Shown piece after piece: positions 1-7,227 of a stretch of 47,515 nucleotides of DNA. Below the pieces are notes generated by a model, which had not been told where the DNA came from, did not search any database, and saw only the letters and a program-made list of their open reading frames with translations. Position 1 is the first letter of the stretch; the number at the start of each line of letters is the position of its first letter. The DNA is taken from contig JAIQFH010000052.1 in the NCBI GenBank assembly GCA_020073385.1, positions 1-47,515 on the forward strand, in the 5' to 3' direction. This stretch comes from Terriglobia bacterium (GTDB taxonomy: Bacteria; Acidobacteriota; Terriglobia; Terriglobales; Acidobacteriaceae). Both the position numbers and the translations under genes were made by a program.

Positions 1-23
1 CTAGTACTCACGTGGGGCTTAGA

Positions 24-51
24 AAGGGGACGCCGAACCTGGCGTCCCCTT
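24..51 (-). terminator. Hairpin downstream of gpmI
   Basis: A perfect 11-bp stem (AAGGGGACGCC with GGCGTCCCCTT) around a 6-nt loop lies just past the gpmI stop codon. The T-run after the stem on the minus strand is poor, so it may be a terminator or an mRNA-stabilising hairpin. Confidence 0.6.
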
Positions 52-59
52 AAACAATT

Positions 60-1676
60 CTAACGAGAGCCTTTCACGAACATACGCAAGTCTGCCCCGG
101 TCATCTCCTTGGGTTCATCAAGACCAAGCATTCCCAGGAGAGTGGGCGAAATGTCGCGCAGAGATCCGTTCGGCTTTAGAGTGAACTGCTGTGAATTCTC
201 CGCAACCACAATGAAGGGCACCGGGTTCGTCGTATGCGCTGTGTGTGGTCCGCCGGTCGCCGGATCAATCATCAACTCGGCATTTCCGTGATCAGCAGTA
301 ATCAGCATCGCCCCGCCCTTTGCGCGAACTGCCGCTTCAATCCGACCCAGGCAGGCATCCACCGTTTCGACCGCCCTTACCGTGGGTTCGATCTTGCCCG
401 AGTGGCCAACCATGTCAGCATTGGCAAAGTTCACGATGACCACATCGAAGGTGCCATCCCCAGTGGCCTTCACCACCGCGTCGGCGATCCCCGAGGCACT
501 CATTTCAGGCTTCAGATCGTAGGTCGCAACCTTGGGCGACGGCACCATCACGCGGTCTTCTCCCGGAAATGGCTGCTCAACTCCTCCGTTGAAGAAATAG
601 GTTACGTGTGCGTACTTTTCCGTCTCCGCCACCCGCAGGTTCCGCATGTGCAACCCGCCCATGACGTTGGCGAGGATGTTCGCCATCGACTCCGCCGGAA
701 TCACCACCGGCAGACTGAAGTTCTTGTCGTACCGTGTCATGCAGATGTAGTGCAAATTCTTCGGCACGTGGTGTCGCGGGATTGTCGCGTCCAGATCAGT
801 TGCCCCGGGCAAATCGCTGCCGCCTTTTTCGTTGAGCCCGCTGTTACGCGTGAGCGCACGCGTAATCTGCCGAACGCGGTCGGCGCGGAAGTTGAAACAG
901 ATGCAGGAATCGTCATCGCGAATCGTGGCCAAAGCCTGCCCATGGCTGTCGGTACAGACGAACGGGATCACGAATTCGTCGGTCACTCCCTTGTTATAGG
1001 ACTCCTTCATCCCCTGGACCGGATCAGTTTGCCTGCCGCCCTCCGCGTCCGCGATGACCATCGCGTTGTAAGCCTTGGCGATGCGTTCCCAGCGGCGGTC
1101 ACGATCCATCGCGTAGTACCGGCCGTTGACGGTCGCGATCTTGCCGCAGTTGTATTCCCGCATCTTCTGCTGCAACTGCTCCAGATATCCCGCGCCATTG
1201 GTAGGCAACGTGTCGCGGCCATCCATAAAGGCGTGCACGAAGACGCGCTCCAACCCATTTTCCTTCGCCATCTTCAGCAGCGCATAAAGATGCGCTTGCT
1301 GCGAGTGCACTCCTCCATCGGATATGAGACCGAACAGATGCAGCCGCCGCTCACCTGTACGCGCATGCTTCATAGCATCAAGCAGCACGGGATGCGAGAA
1401 TAATTCCCCGTTCTGGATCATCAAATCGATCCGCGTGATGTCCATGTGGACAATGCGACCAGCCCCAATGTTGAGATGCCCAACCTCGCTGTTGCCCATC
1501 TGTCCTTCGGGCAGTCCGACGTAAGGCCCGCTGGTGTGAATAAGCGTGTTGGGATACTCGCTCAACAACCGGTCGTAGGTCGGCTTGCGCGCAAGAGCAA
1601 TGGCGTTGGCTTTGGTTTCGGCCCGATACCCCCAGCCGTCGAGAATGATAAGAACGAGCGGTTTAGGACGAGACAT
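60..1676 (-). CDS. gpmI: 2,3-bisphosphoglycerate-independent phosphoglycerate mutase
   Basis: Interconverts 3- and 2-phosphoglycerate in lower glycolysis with two metal ions (usually Mn) and a phosphoserine intermediate; cytoplasmic. The 538-residue protein has the alkaline-phosphatase-superfamily signatures of the family: ILDGWG with metal-binding Asp13, MGNSEVGH with the catalytic Ser63, HAFMDGRDT, FNFRADR, and late metal ligands in NFANADMVGHSG and TADHGNAE. Length is near the usual 510-550. I start at MSRPKP; an upstream in-frame start at 1727 would add 17 residues that precede the conserved N-terminus. It is the last gene of a minus-strand group with eno, the next enzyme of the same pathway, and a DUF2059 gene between them. 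A strong hairpin follows the stop. Confidence 0.96.
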   Translation of the reverse strand: MSRPKPLVLIILDGWGYRAETKANAIALARKPTYDRLLSEYPNTLIHTSGPYVGLPEGQMGNSEVGHLNIGAGRIVHMDITRIDLMIQNGELFSHPVLLDAMKHARTGERRLHLFGLISDGGVHSQQAHLYALLKMAKENGLERVFVHAFMDGRDTLPTNGAGYLEQLQQKMREYNCGKIATVNGRYYAMDRDRRWERIAKAYNAMVIADAEGGRQTDPVQGMKESYNKGVTDEFVIPFVCTDSHGQALATIRDDDSCICFNFRADRVRQITRALTRNSGLNEKGGSDLPGATDLDATIPRHHVPKNLHYICMTRYDKNFSLPVVIPAESMANILANVMGGLHMRNLRVAETEKYAHVTYFFNGGVEQPFPGEDRVMVPSPKVATYDLKPEMSASGIADAVVKATGDGTFDVVIVNFANADMVGHSGKIEPTVRAVETVDACLGRIEAAVRAKGGAMLITADHGNAELMIDPATGGPHTAHTTNPVPFIVVAENSQQFTLKPNGSLRDISPTLLGMLGLDEPKEMTGADLRMFVKGSR

Positions 1677-1722
1677 AAATAAGGGTCTGGCTCCTAGCGG
1701 TAGCAAAAATAAGATCGGGAAG

Positions 1723-1784
1723 GGCACGACTTACAGTCGTGCCACCATGGGCGGCTACAAGCTCTCGGGCTTCAGCCCCTGAGG
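1723..1784. repeat. Dispersed intergenic repeat (short hairpin plus CGGGCTTCAGCCC motif)
   Basis: GGCACGAC and GTCGTGCC form a perfect 8-bp stem (1723-1743). It is followed by CGGGCTTCAGCCCCTGAGG at 1766-1784, which recurs with 17 of 19 matches at 24940-24958. Both lie between genes. They look like members of a dispersed, non-coding repeat family. Confidence 0.6.
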
Positions 1785-1837
1785 CTCCTGTGGTAGCTAC
1801 CAGAATAGATTCTCAAGCTCCTCACGACAAATTCTCC

Positions 1838-2398
1838 TTAGTTCTTCACGGTGTTGGGCTTGGCTGCGTCGCCCTGTTTCTTCTGCTGCATCTCCTCTTT
1901 TACGCGCTTCTCAAGTTCGGCGTTAGCTTCTTCAATCATCTGCTTGAGATGTGGCTGCATCGCTTGCATGCCTTCCGTGGTCATTGCGGGCATCTCCCTC
2001 AATATCTTCTGGCCGGTAGGAGTGGAGTAGAACCCAACCATGGCATTCACGTCCGACTTGTTCAGATGTTTTTGGTAAACGGGGATCATATCGTCGAGCA
2101 GCCCCTCGACTGAAAGGTTCTTCATTACTTCATCAGAAATTGCGTCAAATTTCGCAAAATCCTGGTCAGTCACGTTGGGTTGCTGCTTTCTGACCTGGTC
2201 GCGCTCCAAAGACCGGATCTGTTGTGATATCTGCTGCATGACCAGCTTCATCTGATTGCGAATCTGCATGACATCGAACAGCTTTCGAATGTCGTCAGGA
2301 GAGGCAGCAGCTTCAGAACCAGCCGCAGCCGCCTGACCGAACATGCAAGATGAAGTCAGGCACAACAAAATCGCGAACAAGAAAGCACGAACTCTCAT
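1838..2398 (-). CDS. Secreted DUF2059 domain protein
   Basis: A 186-residue protein with a signal peptide (hydrophobic residues about 5-20, likely cleaved near residues 22-26) and a helical DUF2059-like domain. That domain includes a pattern of the type MVGFYSTPTGQKILREMPAMT that is typical of the family. Function is unknown; family members are exported proteins found in many Gram-negative bacteria. The start at 2398 is chosen because AGGAG precedes this ATG and the signal peptide begins there; an upstream frame to 2482 would overlap the eno coding end. It lies 19 bp after the eno stop and in the same direction, so it is probably co-transcribed with eno and perhaps gpmI. The C-terminus is Lys- and Gln-rich and low in complexity. 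Confidence 0.85.
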   Translation of the reverse strand: MRVRAFLFAILLCLTSSCMFGQAAAAGSEAAASPDDIRKLFDVMQIRNQMKLVMQQISQQIRSLERDQVRKQQPNVTDQDFAKFDAISDEVMKNLSVEGLLDDMIPVYQKHLNKSDVNAMVGFYSTPTGQKILREMPAMTTEGMQAMQPHLKQMIEEANAELEKRVKEEMQQKKQGDAAKPNTVKN

Positions 2399-2417
2399 TG
2401 TGGCTCCTCGACTTCGA

Positions 2418-3704
2418 TTACCCGCGATAGTTAAGCGCGCCCAGCCCCAGGAACCGAGCCGTCGAACCCAGTTCCTGTTCAATGCGCAGCAACTGGTTGT
2501 ATTTGGCGACGCGATCCGTCCGTGAAGCCGACCCTGTTTTGATCTGCCCGGCGCCAGTAGCCACAGCCAAATCTGCGATGAACGTGTCTTCCGTCTCGCC
2601 CGAACGGTGCGAAATCACTGACGTATACGCATTCCGCCGCGCCAGATCGATGGCATCGAGCGTCTCGCTCACCGTGCCAATCTGATTCACTTTGATCAGA
2701 ATCGAATTCGCCACGCCTTTGTCGATGCCTTCTTGCAAGAACTGCACGTTGGTCACGAACAGATCATCACCCACCAACTGGATCTTCCCGCCGATCTCCT
2801 GGGTCAGATTCTGCCATCCATCCCAATCATTCTCAGCCAGTCCATCTTCGAGCGACACGATGGGATAGTCATTTACCCACTTCGCCCAGTGCTTCACCAT
2901 TTCATCGGAGCTCTTGCTCGACTTGTCGGACTTCTTGAACACGTACTTCCCGTCCTGGTAAAACTCGCTGGCCGCGGGATCGAGCGCAATCGCAATCTCC
3001 TCTCCCGGCTTGTATCCGGCCTTGGTGATCGCCTCCTGCACGACTTCAATCGCTTCCACGTTCGACTTCACCGATGGAGCGAATCCGCCTTCATCGCCCA
3101 CTGCCGTGTTGTAACCGCGCGTCTTCAGCACGCCCTTGAGGGTATGGAAAACTTCAACTCCCCAGCGCAACGCCTCTGAAAACGAGGGCGCGCCAAGGGG
3201 CATGACCATGAACTCCTGGAAGTCAACGTTGTTATCCGCATGCGCCCCGCCGTTCAGGATGTTCATCATTGGCGTAGGAAGCGTATTCGCGCCCGCGCCG
3301 CCGAGATACCGGTACAGCGGGATATCTAGGCTATACGCCGACGCCCGCGCCGCCGCCATCGAAACCGCCAGAATCGCATTCGCGCCCAGTCGTCCCTTGT
3401 TCTCGGTGCCATCCAGTTCGATCATCCTTGCGTCCAGGCCCCGCTGATCGAATCCGTCCCAATTCGCTAACGCCTCGGCGATCTCGCCGTTGACGTTCTC
3501 GACCGCCTTCAGCACTCCTTTTCCCATGAAGCGGTTGGAATCTTCATCACGCAGTTCGACCGCCTCATGCTCGCCAGTGGACGCGCCGCTCGGGACAATC
3601 GCCCGGCCCATGGAGCCATCTGCAAGGAAGACCTCCGCTTCGACCGTGGGGTTGCCGCGTGAATCCAGAACTTCTCGTGCGTGAATGCCCGCGATATTCG
3701 ACAT
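2418..3704 (-). CDS. eno: Enolase
   Basis: Converts 2-phosphoglycerate to phosphoenolpyruvate; Mg-dependent and cytoplasmic, also part of the RNA degradosome in some bacteria. The 428 residues match the family length. Visible signatures are the N-terminal AREVLDSRGNPTVE, GDEGGFAPS with a catalytic Glu, metal ligands in IALDPAASEF, SLEDGLAENDWDGW and VGDDLFVTN, catalytic Lys in ILIKVNQIGT, and SHRSGETEDTFIADLAV near the end. The start ATG at 3704 is followed directly by the conserved N-terminus, with GAGGA about 14 nt upstream. It heads a minus-strand cluster eno, DUF2059, gpmI, putting two consecutive glycolytic enzymes together. Confidence 0.97.
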   Translation of the reverse strand: MSNIAGIHAREVLDSRGNPTVEAEVFLADGSMGRAIVPSGASTGEHEAVELRDEDSNRFMGKGVLKAVENVNGEIAEALANWDGFDQRGLDARMIELDGTENKGRLGANAILAVSMAAARASAYSLDIPLYRYLGGAGANTLPTPMMNILNGGAHADNNVDFQEFMVMPLGAPSFSEALRWGVEVFHTLKGVLKTRGYNTAVGDEGGFAPSVKSNVEAIEVVQEAITKAGYKPGEEIAIALDPAASEFYQDGKYVFKKSDKSSKSSDEMVKHWAKWVNDYPIVSLEDGLAENDWDGWQNLTQEIGGKIQLVGDDLFVTNVQFLQEGIDKGVANSILIKVNQIGTVSETLDAIDLARRNAYTSVISHRSGETEDTFIADLAVATGAGQIKTGSASRTDRVAKYNQLLRIEQELGSTARFLGLGALNYRG

Positions 3705-4047
3705 AAATGTTTTTTGTCCTCGACTTTATAATTTCGGTGAAACTATTCGGATCCCAGATCCGCTGGGGATGATCGCCGTTAATAGCCATCCCGCTGTCCG
3801 GCCGCGAAAAGACGCCGGTAGACTCTTTGCCACACTGTGGGTGAAACCCACGATTATATCGGATGGACATCAACGAAATGCGACAGCGGACATAATCGTT
3901 AGCGCGATTTCCGCATCTGGAACCTGTCCATTCGGCCATCCTCTCTGGCCTCTTATCTCCGCTGGTTCCCCATGTACTGTCCGCCGCTTGTACCCCCGGC
4001 ATACCTGGTCTAGAGTCAAAAGGAAGCTTCGGATTTTGGAGGTACCC
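3705..4047. other. Divergent intergenic region between eno and the glycine-zipper gene
   Basis: This 343-bp stretch holds the divergent promoters. I see only a short hairpin, GTGGGT-GAA-ACCCAC at 3837-3851, and an AT-rich patch (TTTATAATTT) at about 3724-3733 close to eno. The + frame stays open through it, but the encoded peptide does not look like protein and the real start lies at 4048. Confidence 0.5.
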
Positions 4048-4707
4048 ATGAAAGCGTGGATGCTACTGCCTTGCTCATTGCTGGCGACGATGCTGGCAGC
4101 CCAAAGCCCCGCCCCGGTTCCCGCCGGAACTGCTCTGATGGTTCGTCTCGACACCACTCTCGCAACTTTTAGCAACAAGGTCGGAGATCCCTTCCACGGC
4201 AGCATCACGCAGCCGGTTGTGGTCAATGGCCAAACCATCATTCCGGTGGGCGCCACAGTCGAAGGCCGCGTCACCAAGGTGAGCGAACCGCGCCGCATCT
4301 CGGGCAAGCCCACGATCGGAATCCTCCCCGAAGCCGTGATTCTTCCCACCGGCGAACGCTATTACCTCGACGCTACACTCACGGACACGAACATCAAGGG
4401 TAGTGACGTCAACATGGAAGGTCAATTCAAGGGATCAGGCCATGACCGCCGAGACACCGTCGAACAAGGCGGCGGCACCGCTGGCGGCATGCTCATCGGC
4501 GGATTGATCGGCGGCCCTCCCGGAATAGTGATTGGCGGTGCCGTTGGTGCCGGTGCGACCACCGGGCATTGGCTCGCTAAGCATCGTTCCGCCGTCTTAC
4601 CCGCTGGCACCGAGCTGACGCTGGAACTGAATCGTCCGATGACGACGAGTCCAGCGATGCCGACCCCGGCAGTCACCGCTTCAGCGCCAAGCGGCGGAAG
4701 CAACTAA
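4048..4707 (+). CDS. Secreted glycine-zipper protein, unknown function
   Basis: A 219-residue protein with a signal peptide (1 to about 19, ending LAAQS). A beta-rich domain follows (about 25-130), containing PAGTALMVRLDTTLATFSNK and a second related PAGTELTLELNRP near residue 186. Between them is a Gly-rich segment (about 141-174) with GxxxG-type zippers that could insert in or span a membrane. The C-terminal tail is rich in Pro, Thr and Ala. The start is set by GGAGGT seven bases before ATG 4048. It is monocistronic, with a strong terminator after it. Proteins of this layout are common, uncharacterised envelope proteins in Acidobacteriota. No enzymatic motif is visible. Confidence 0.85.
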   Translation: MKAWMLLPCSLLATMLAAQSPAPVPAGTALMVRLDTTLATFSNKVGDPFHGSITQPVVVNGQTIIPVGATVEGRVTKVSEPRRISGKPTIGILPEAVILPTGERYYLDATLTDTNIKGSDVNMEGQFKGSGHDRRDTVEQGGGTAGGMLIGGLIGGPPGIVIGGAVGAGATTGHWLAKHRSAVLPAGTELTLELNRPMTTSPAMPTPAVTASAPSGGSN

Positions 4708-4733
4708 ACGAGAACTTGGAATAAACGAAAAAG

Positions 4734-4767
4734 GAACCGGACGGTCACTCCGTCCGGTTCTCTTTTT
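4734..4767 (+). terminator. Rho-independent terminator, probably bidirectional
   Basis: A perfect 11-bp stem (GAACCGGACGG with CCGTCCGGTTC), a 5-nt loop and a T-rich tail TCTTTTT. On the other strand the stem is followed by CCTTTTT. It lies between two convergent genes and can serve both. Confidence 0.9.
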
Positions 4768-4803
4768 CACCATGACTGATCCCTGATCTCTGACCCCTTG
4801 CAG

Positions 4804-7068
4804 TTACGCCCCAAACAGCAATTCCCCTTCGCTGACGACCTGCAGTTCAATCCAGCCTTCCAGAGGCAACGAATCCACCGGCAAGCGGTTCTGCCAAAGA
4901 CTGAACCGCAACCGAACTTTGCTGGTCGCCGCGACCGGTGCGCCGGATTTCTTCTCCATGGTCTTCTCGGATCCGTCGGAAGGAACGGCCAACAGCCAGT
5001 TCAGGGGCAATTTGAATTCGAAGTTCCGCAAAAGCGCGACCTTTACATGCTCGTCAGCCTGGGTTGAGGATGCCAACACGCGCTCCACCACTCCGTTCTC
5101 GATTCTCCAATCCTTAAGTTTGCCCGCCGCAGCAGAGGCATCCACTCGCAGAGTGCGCCGCGGACGCGATTCGCCACTGGCCCAGGATTCCACGTTCACC
5201 ACAATCTCGAAATCGGCGACGGGGACTTTCCCGGCAAAATCGAGGCGGCCATAAAGAGAGGTCGCATCGATCCCCGCGTACACCGAATCAAGCAGAAATT
5301 GCTTGCCGTGCATCGCCCCGGCACGATGATCGGCGGTATAAACAGCCGCGCCCATCCACTCGAAATACCGCACCTTGTCGCCCGTCACTCGCGGATGGAT
5401 ATAAGCGGTCTGCGGCACAAACGCAGGCCGTACCTCCAGCCCAGTAATCGGCTGCGCCAGGTAATCCGGCGGAGCGGCGCCTAATGCCTGATACACGTTG
5501 GAAAGATGCTTGCGGTAGAGTTCGTCGAAATCGCGGTCGTTCGCCGAATGATGCTCAGGCCCATACCACCAGTTCCAGTCACTGCCCTCCGCGATCAGAA
5601 TCTCGTCAAAAGCCAGTTTGCGCTGCGCCTCGCTAGCGCGCGCCGCATTCTGCGCATAGTACTCGCGGGCATGGTGGAGATAATCCCATGCCCGGTTATC
5701 CTCCGGCGCTCCAATCCAAACGTTGAAGTTCGCATTGATCCACGAGCCCGGCGTCAGCGACGTCAATTTCCCGAACTCTTTGTGGCGCGCAATCGCCTCT
5801 GAAATGGTCACCGCCTCCAGCCCCGGTTCCCGCTGCAGACCGTCATAGAACCGGCGCAGAAACTCGCGCCCCGATTTCGGATAGTATTCCCACGCATTCT
5901 CGCCATCGAGAATGATCGAGACGACGGCATCTCTTCCCTTCTCCAGCACCGGCCTGGCTGCATCTTTGATGTTGGTAATCAGATGCCGCGCCGCGTCGGC
6001 CGGGGGCATACCCGAATATACGAATCCGATCAGATCCGAAATCGTATGATCGCGAAACACCAGGTGCATCGCGGTCGAGCCGTTCTCGTAGCGGTGAATG
6101 TTGTAGAGTTTCTCCGCCAGGTGCGCCGGCCTCCCGTTTCCGTCGCGGGCGAAGAATAGTCCAGTGCTTCGACCGAGGACCCCTTCATCTGTGGCCATCC
6201 ACTGCACGCCCAGGTTATGTGCGATCGCCAACACTTCTTCGGAAACACTGCCCTCCGAGGGCCATATTCCCTTCGGGCGCACGCCGAAAATTTTCTCATG
6301 CAAATCGAGGCCCCGCACCAGTTGCTCGCGAGCATCCTCCGGATGACGATATCGGTTTTGCGGCAACGGTAGCCCGGGCGTCGAGATCGCCCCCGCGCTC
6401 GTGTCACACACCAGCGGCAGAATCGGGTGATAGAACGGCGTAGCCGAGATTTCGATCGAGCCCTTTTTCGCAGCATCAGCATGCGCCGGCAGAACTCGGC
6501 CCAACAACTCCTGCTCCTTCGCAATCACAAATTTCTGGTCGTCCAGTGAGTAGTTATGCCCCTTCTTCACCAGCGCCGCAACATCTTTCTCTTCCAGAAA
6601 AAACTCATCAAACCATGCGATCTGCGAAAGCACCTGCAAGTCAGTAAAATCCTGCGGCTGGAAATAACGTTCTGCCCTTTCCGGATGGTCCCCATGCTCA
6701 CGAAATCGCTCCCATAACTCGCGGTATCGCGGATAGCGCCCGATCAGATTCTGCGGATTCGCCTGAAACAGGTATTGCAGCGCGAACCGCCGCTCTTCTT
6801 CCGAAAGATCCTTCGCAGGCTTGGCCGCGACGTTCAGGAACGGATCCTGCGCCGTCCCGGCAACATAGTCCTGAATCTGCACCACGAGCGACGGCACAAG
6901 ATTGAAATTCTGATGAACCCTGGGAAACTCGTCCAGCAACTTCACCATGCCGTAATAATCTTTGAGCGCGTGCAGGCGCGTCCACGGCAGGCGGTATTCG
7001 CCCGTAACCAGATCTTTATAAAAAGGCTGGTGCTGATGCCAAAGAAGGATGACCCGCAAAGAGGGCAT
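4804..7068 (-). CDS. Glycoside hydrolase family 57 protein
   Basis: A 754-residue cytoplasmic enzyme without a signal peptide. The N-terminal GH57 barrel opens with LLWHQHQPFY (HQP is GH57 motif 1). Further conserved blocks are EISATPFYHPILPLV, GIWPSEGSVSEEVL (region of the catalytic Glu), WMATDEGVL and LDGENAWEYYP. The residues after about 480 form helical and beta domains like those of long GH57 members. GH57 enzymes are retaining alpha-glucan hydrolases or transferases: amylase, 4-alpha-glucanotransferase, branching enzyme or amylopullulanase. Which activity applies cannot be read here. Proximity to glgB (2.8 kb away) fits glycogen metabolism. It is transcribed alone and ends at a bidirectional terminator. 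Start ATG 7068 immediately precedes the conserved strand. Confidence 0.9.
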   Translation of the reverse strand: MPSLRVILLWHQHQPFYKDLVTGEYRLPWTRLHALKDYYGMVKLLDEFPRVHQNFNLVPSLVVQIQDYVAGTAQDPFLNVAAKPAKDLSEEERRFALQYLFQANPQNLIGRYPRYRELWERFREHGDHPERAERYFQPQDFTDLQVLSQIAWFDEFFLEEKDVAALVKKGHNYSLDDQKFVIAKEQELLGRVLPAHADAAKKGSIEISATPFYHPILPLVCDTSAGAISTPGLPLPQNRYRHPEDAREQLVRGLDLHEKIFGVRPKGIWPSEGSVSEEVLAIAHNLGVQWMATDEGVLGRSTGLFFARDGNGRPAHLAEKLYNIHRYENGSTAMHLVFRDHTISDLIGFVYSGMPPADAARHLITNIKDAARPVLEKGRDAVVSIILDGENAWEYYPKSGREFLRRFYDGLQREPGLEAVTISEAIARHKEFGKLTSLTPGSWINANFNVWIGAPEDNRAWDYLHHAREYYAQNAARASEAQRKLAFDEILIAEGSDWNWWYGPEHHSANDRDFDELYRKHLSNVYQALGAAPPDYLAQPITGLEVRPAFVPQTAYIHPRVTGDKVRYFEWMGAAVYTADHRAGAMHGKQFLLDSVYAGIDATSLYGRLDFAGKVPVADFEIVVNVESWASGESRPRRTLRVDASAAAGKLKDWRIENGVVERVLASSTQADEHVKVALLRNFEFKLPLNWLLAVPSDGSEKTMEKKSGAPVAATSKVRLRFSLWQNRLPVDSLPLEGWIELQVVSEGELLFGA

Positions 7069-7127
7069 GGCTGGACCAGTCAGTCTAGCATGGGACCATT
7101 TCGCCCCGTTACAAGTGCGGGCACGCG

Positions 7128-7158
7128 GTGATCAGACAAAATGGGAATCGCTGATCAC
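7128..7158. repeat. Short inverted repeat between GH57 and permease genes
   Basis: GTGATCAG at 7128-7135 pairs perfectly with CTGATCAC at 7151-7158 around a 15-nt loop. It sits between the permease stop and the GH57 start. It could be an operator or a weak terminator hairpin. Confidence 0.35.
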
Positions 7159-7227
7159 GCGCAATCGTCGTTGAACGACTTCCGCAATTCGTGCCAGTCA
7201 GGCAGCGGATGTGTGCGACGTGGCGCT

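Noticed and set aside
234..1403. Long + strand open frame (389 codons) opposite gpmI
   Set aside because: It mirrors a highly conserved glycolytic gene; GC-rich third positions keep the opposite strand open. The translation has no recognisable domain.
3685..4047. N-terminal extension of the glycine-zipper protein
   Set aside because: The frame is open, but a signal peptide and GGAGGT ribosome site fix the start at 4048, and the extension overlaps the eno start region.
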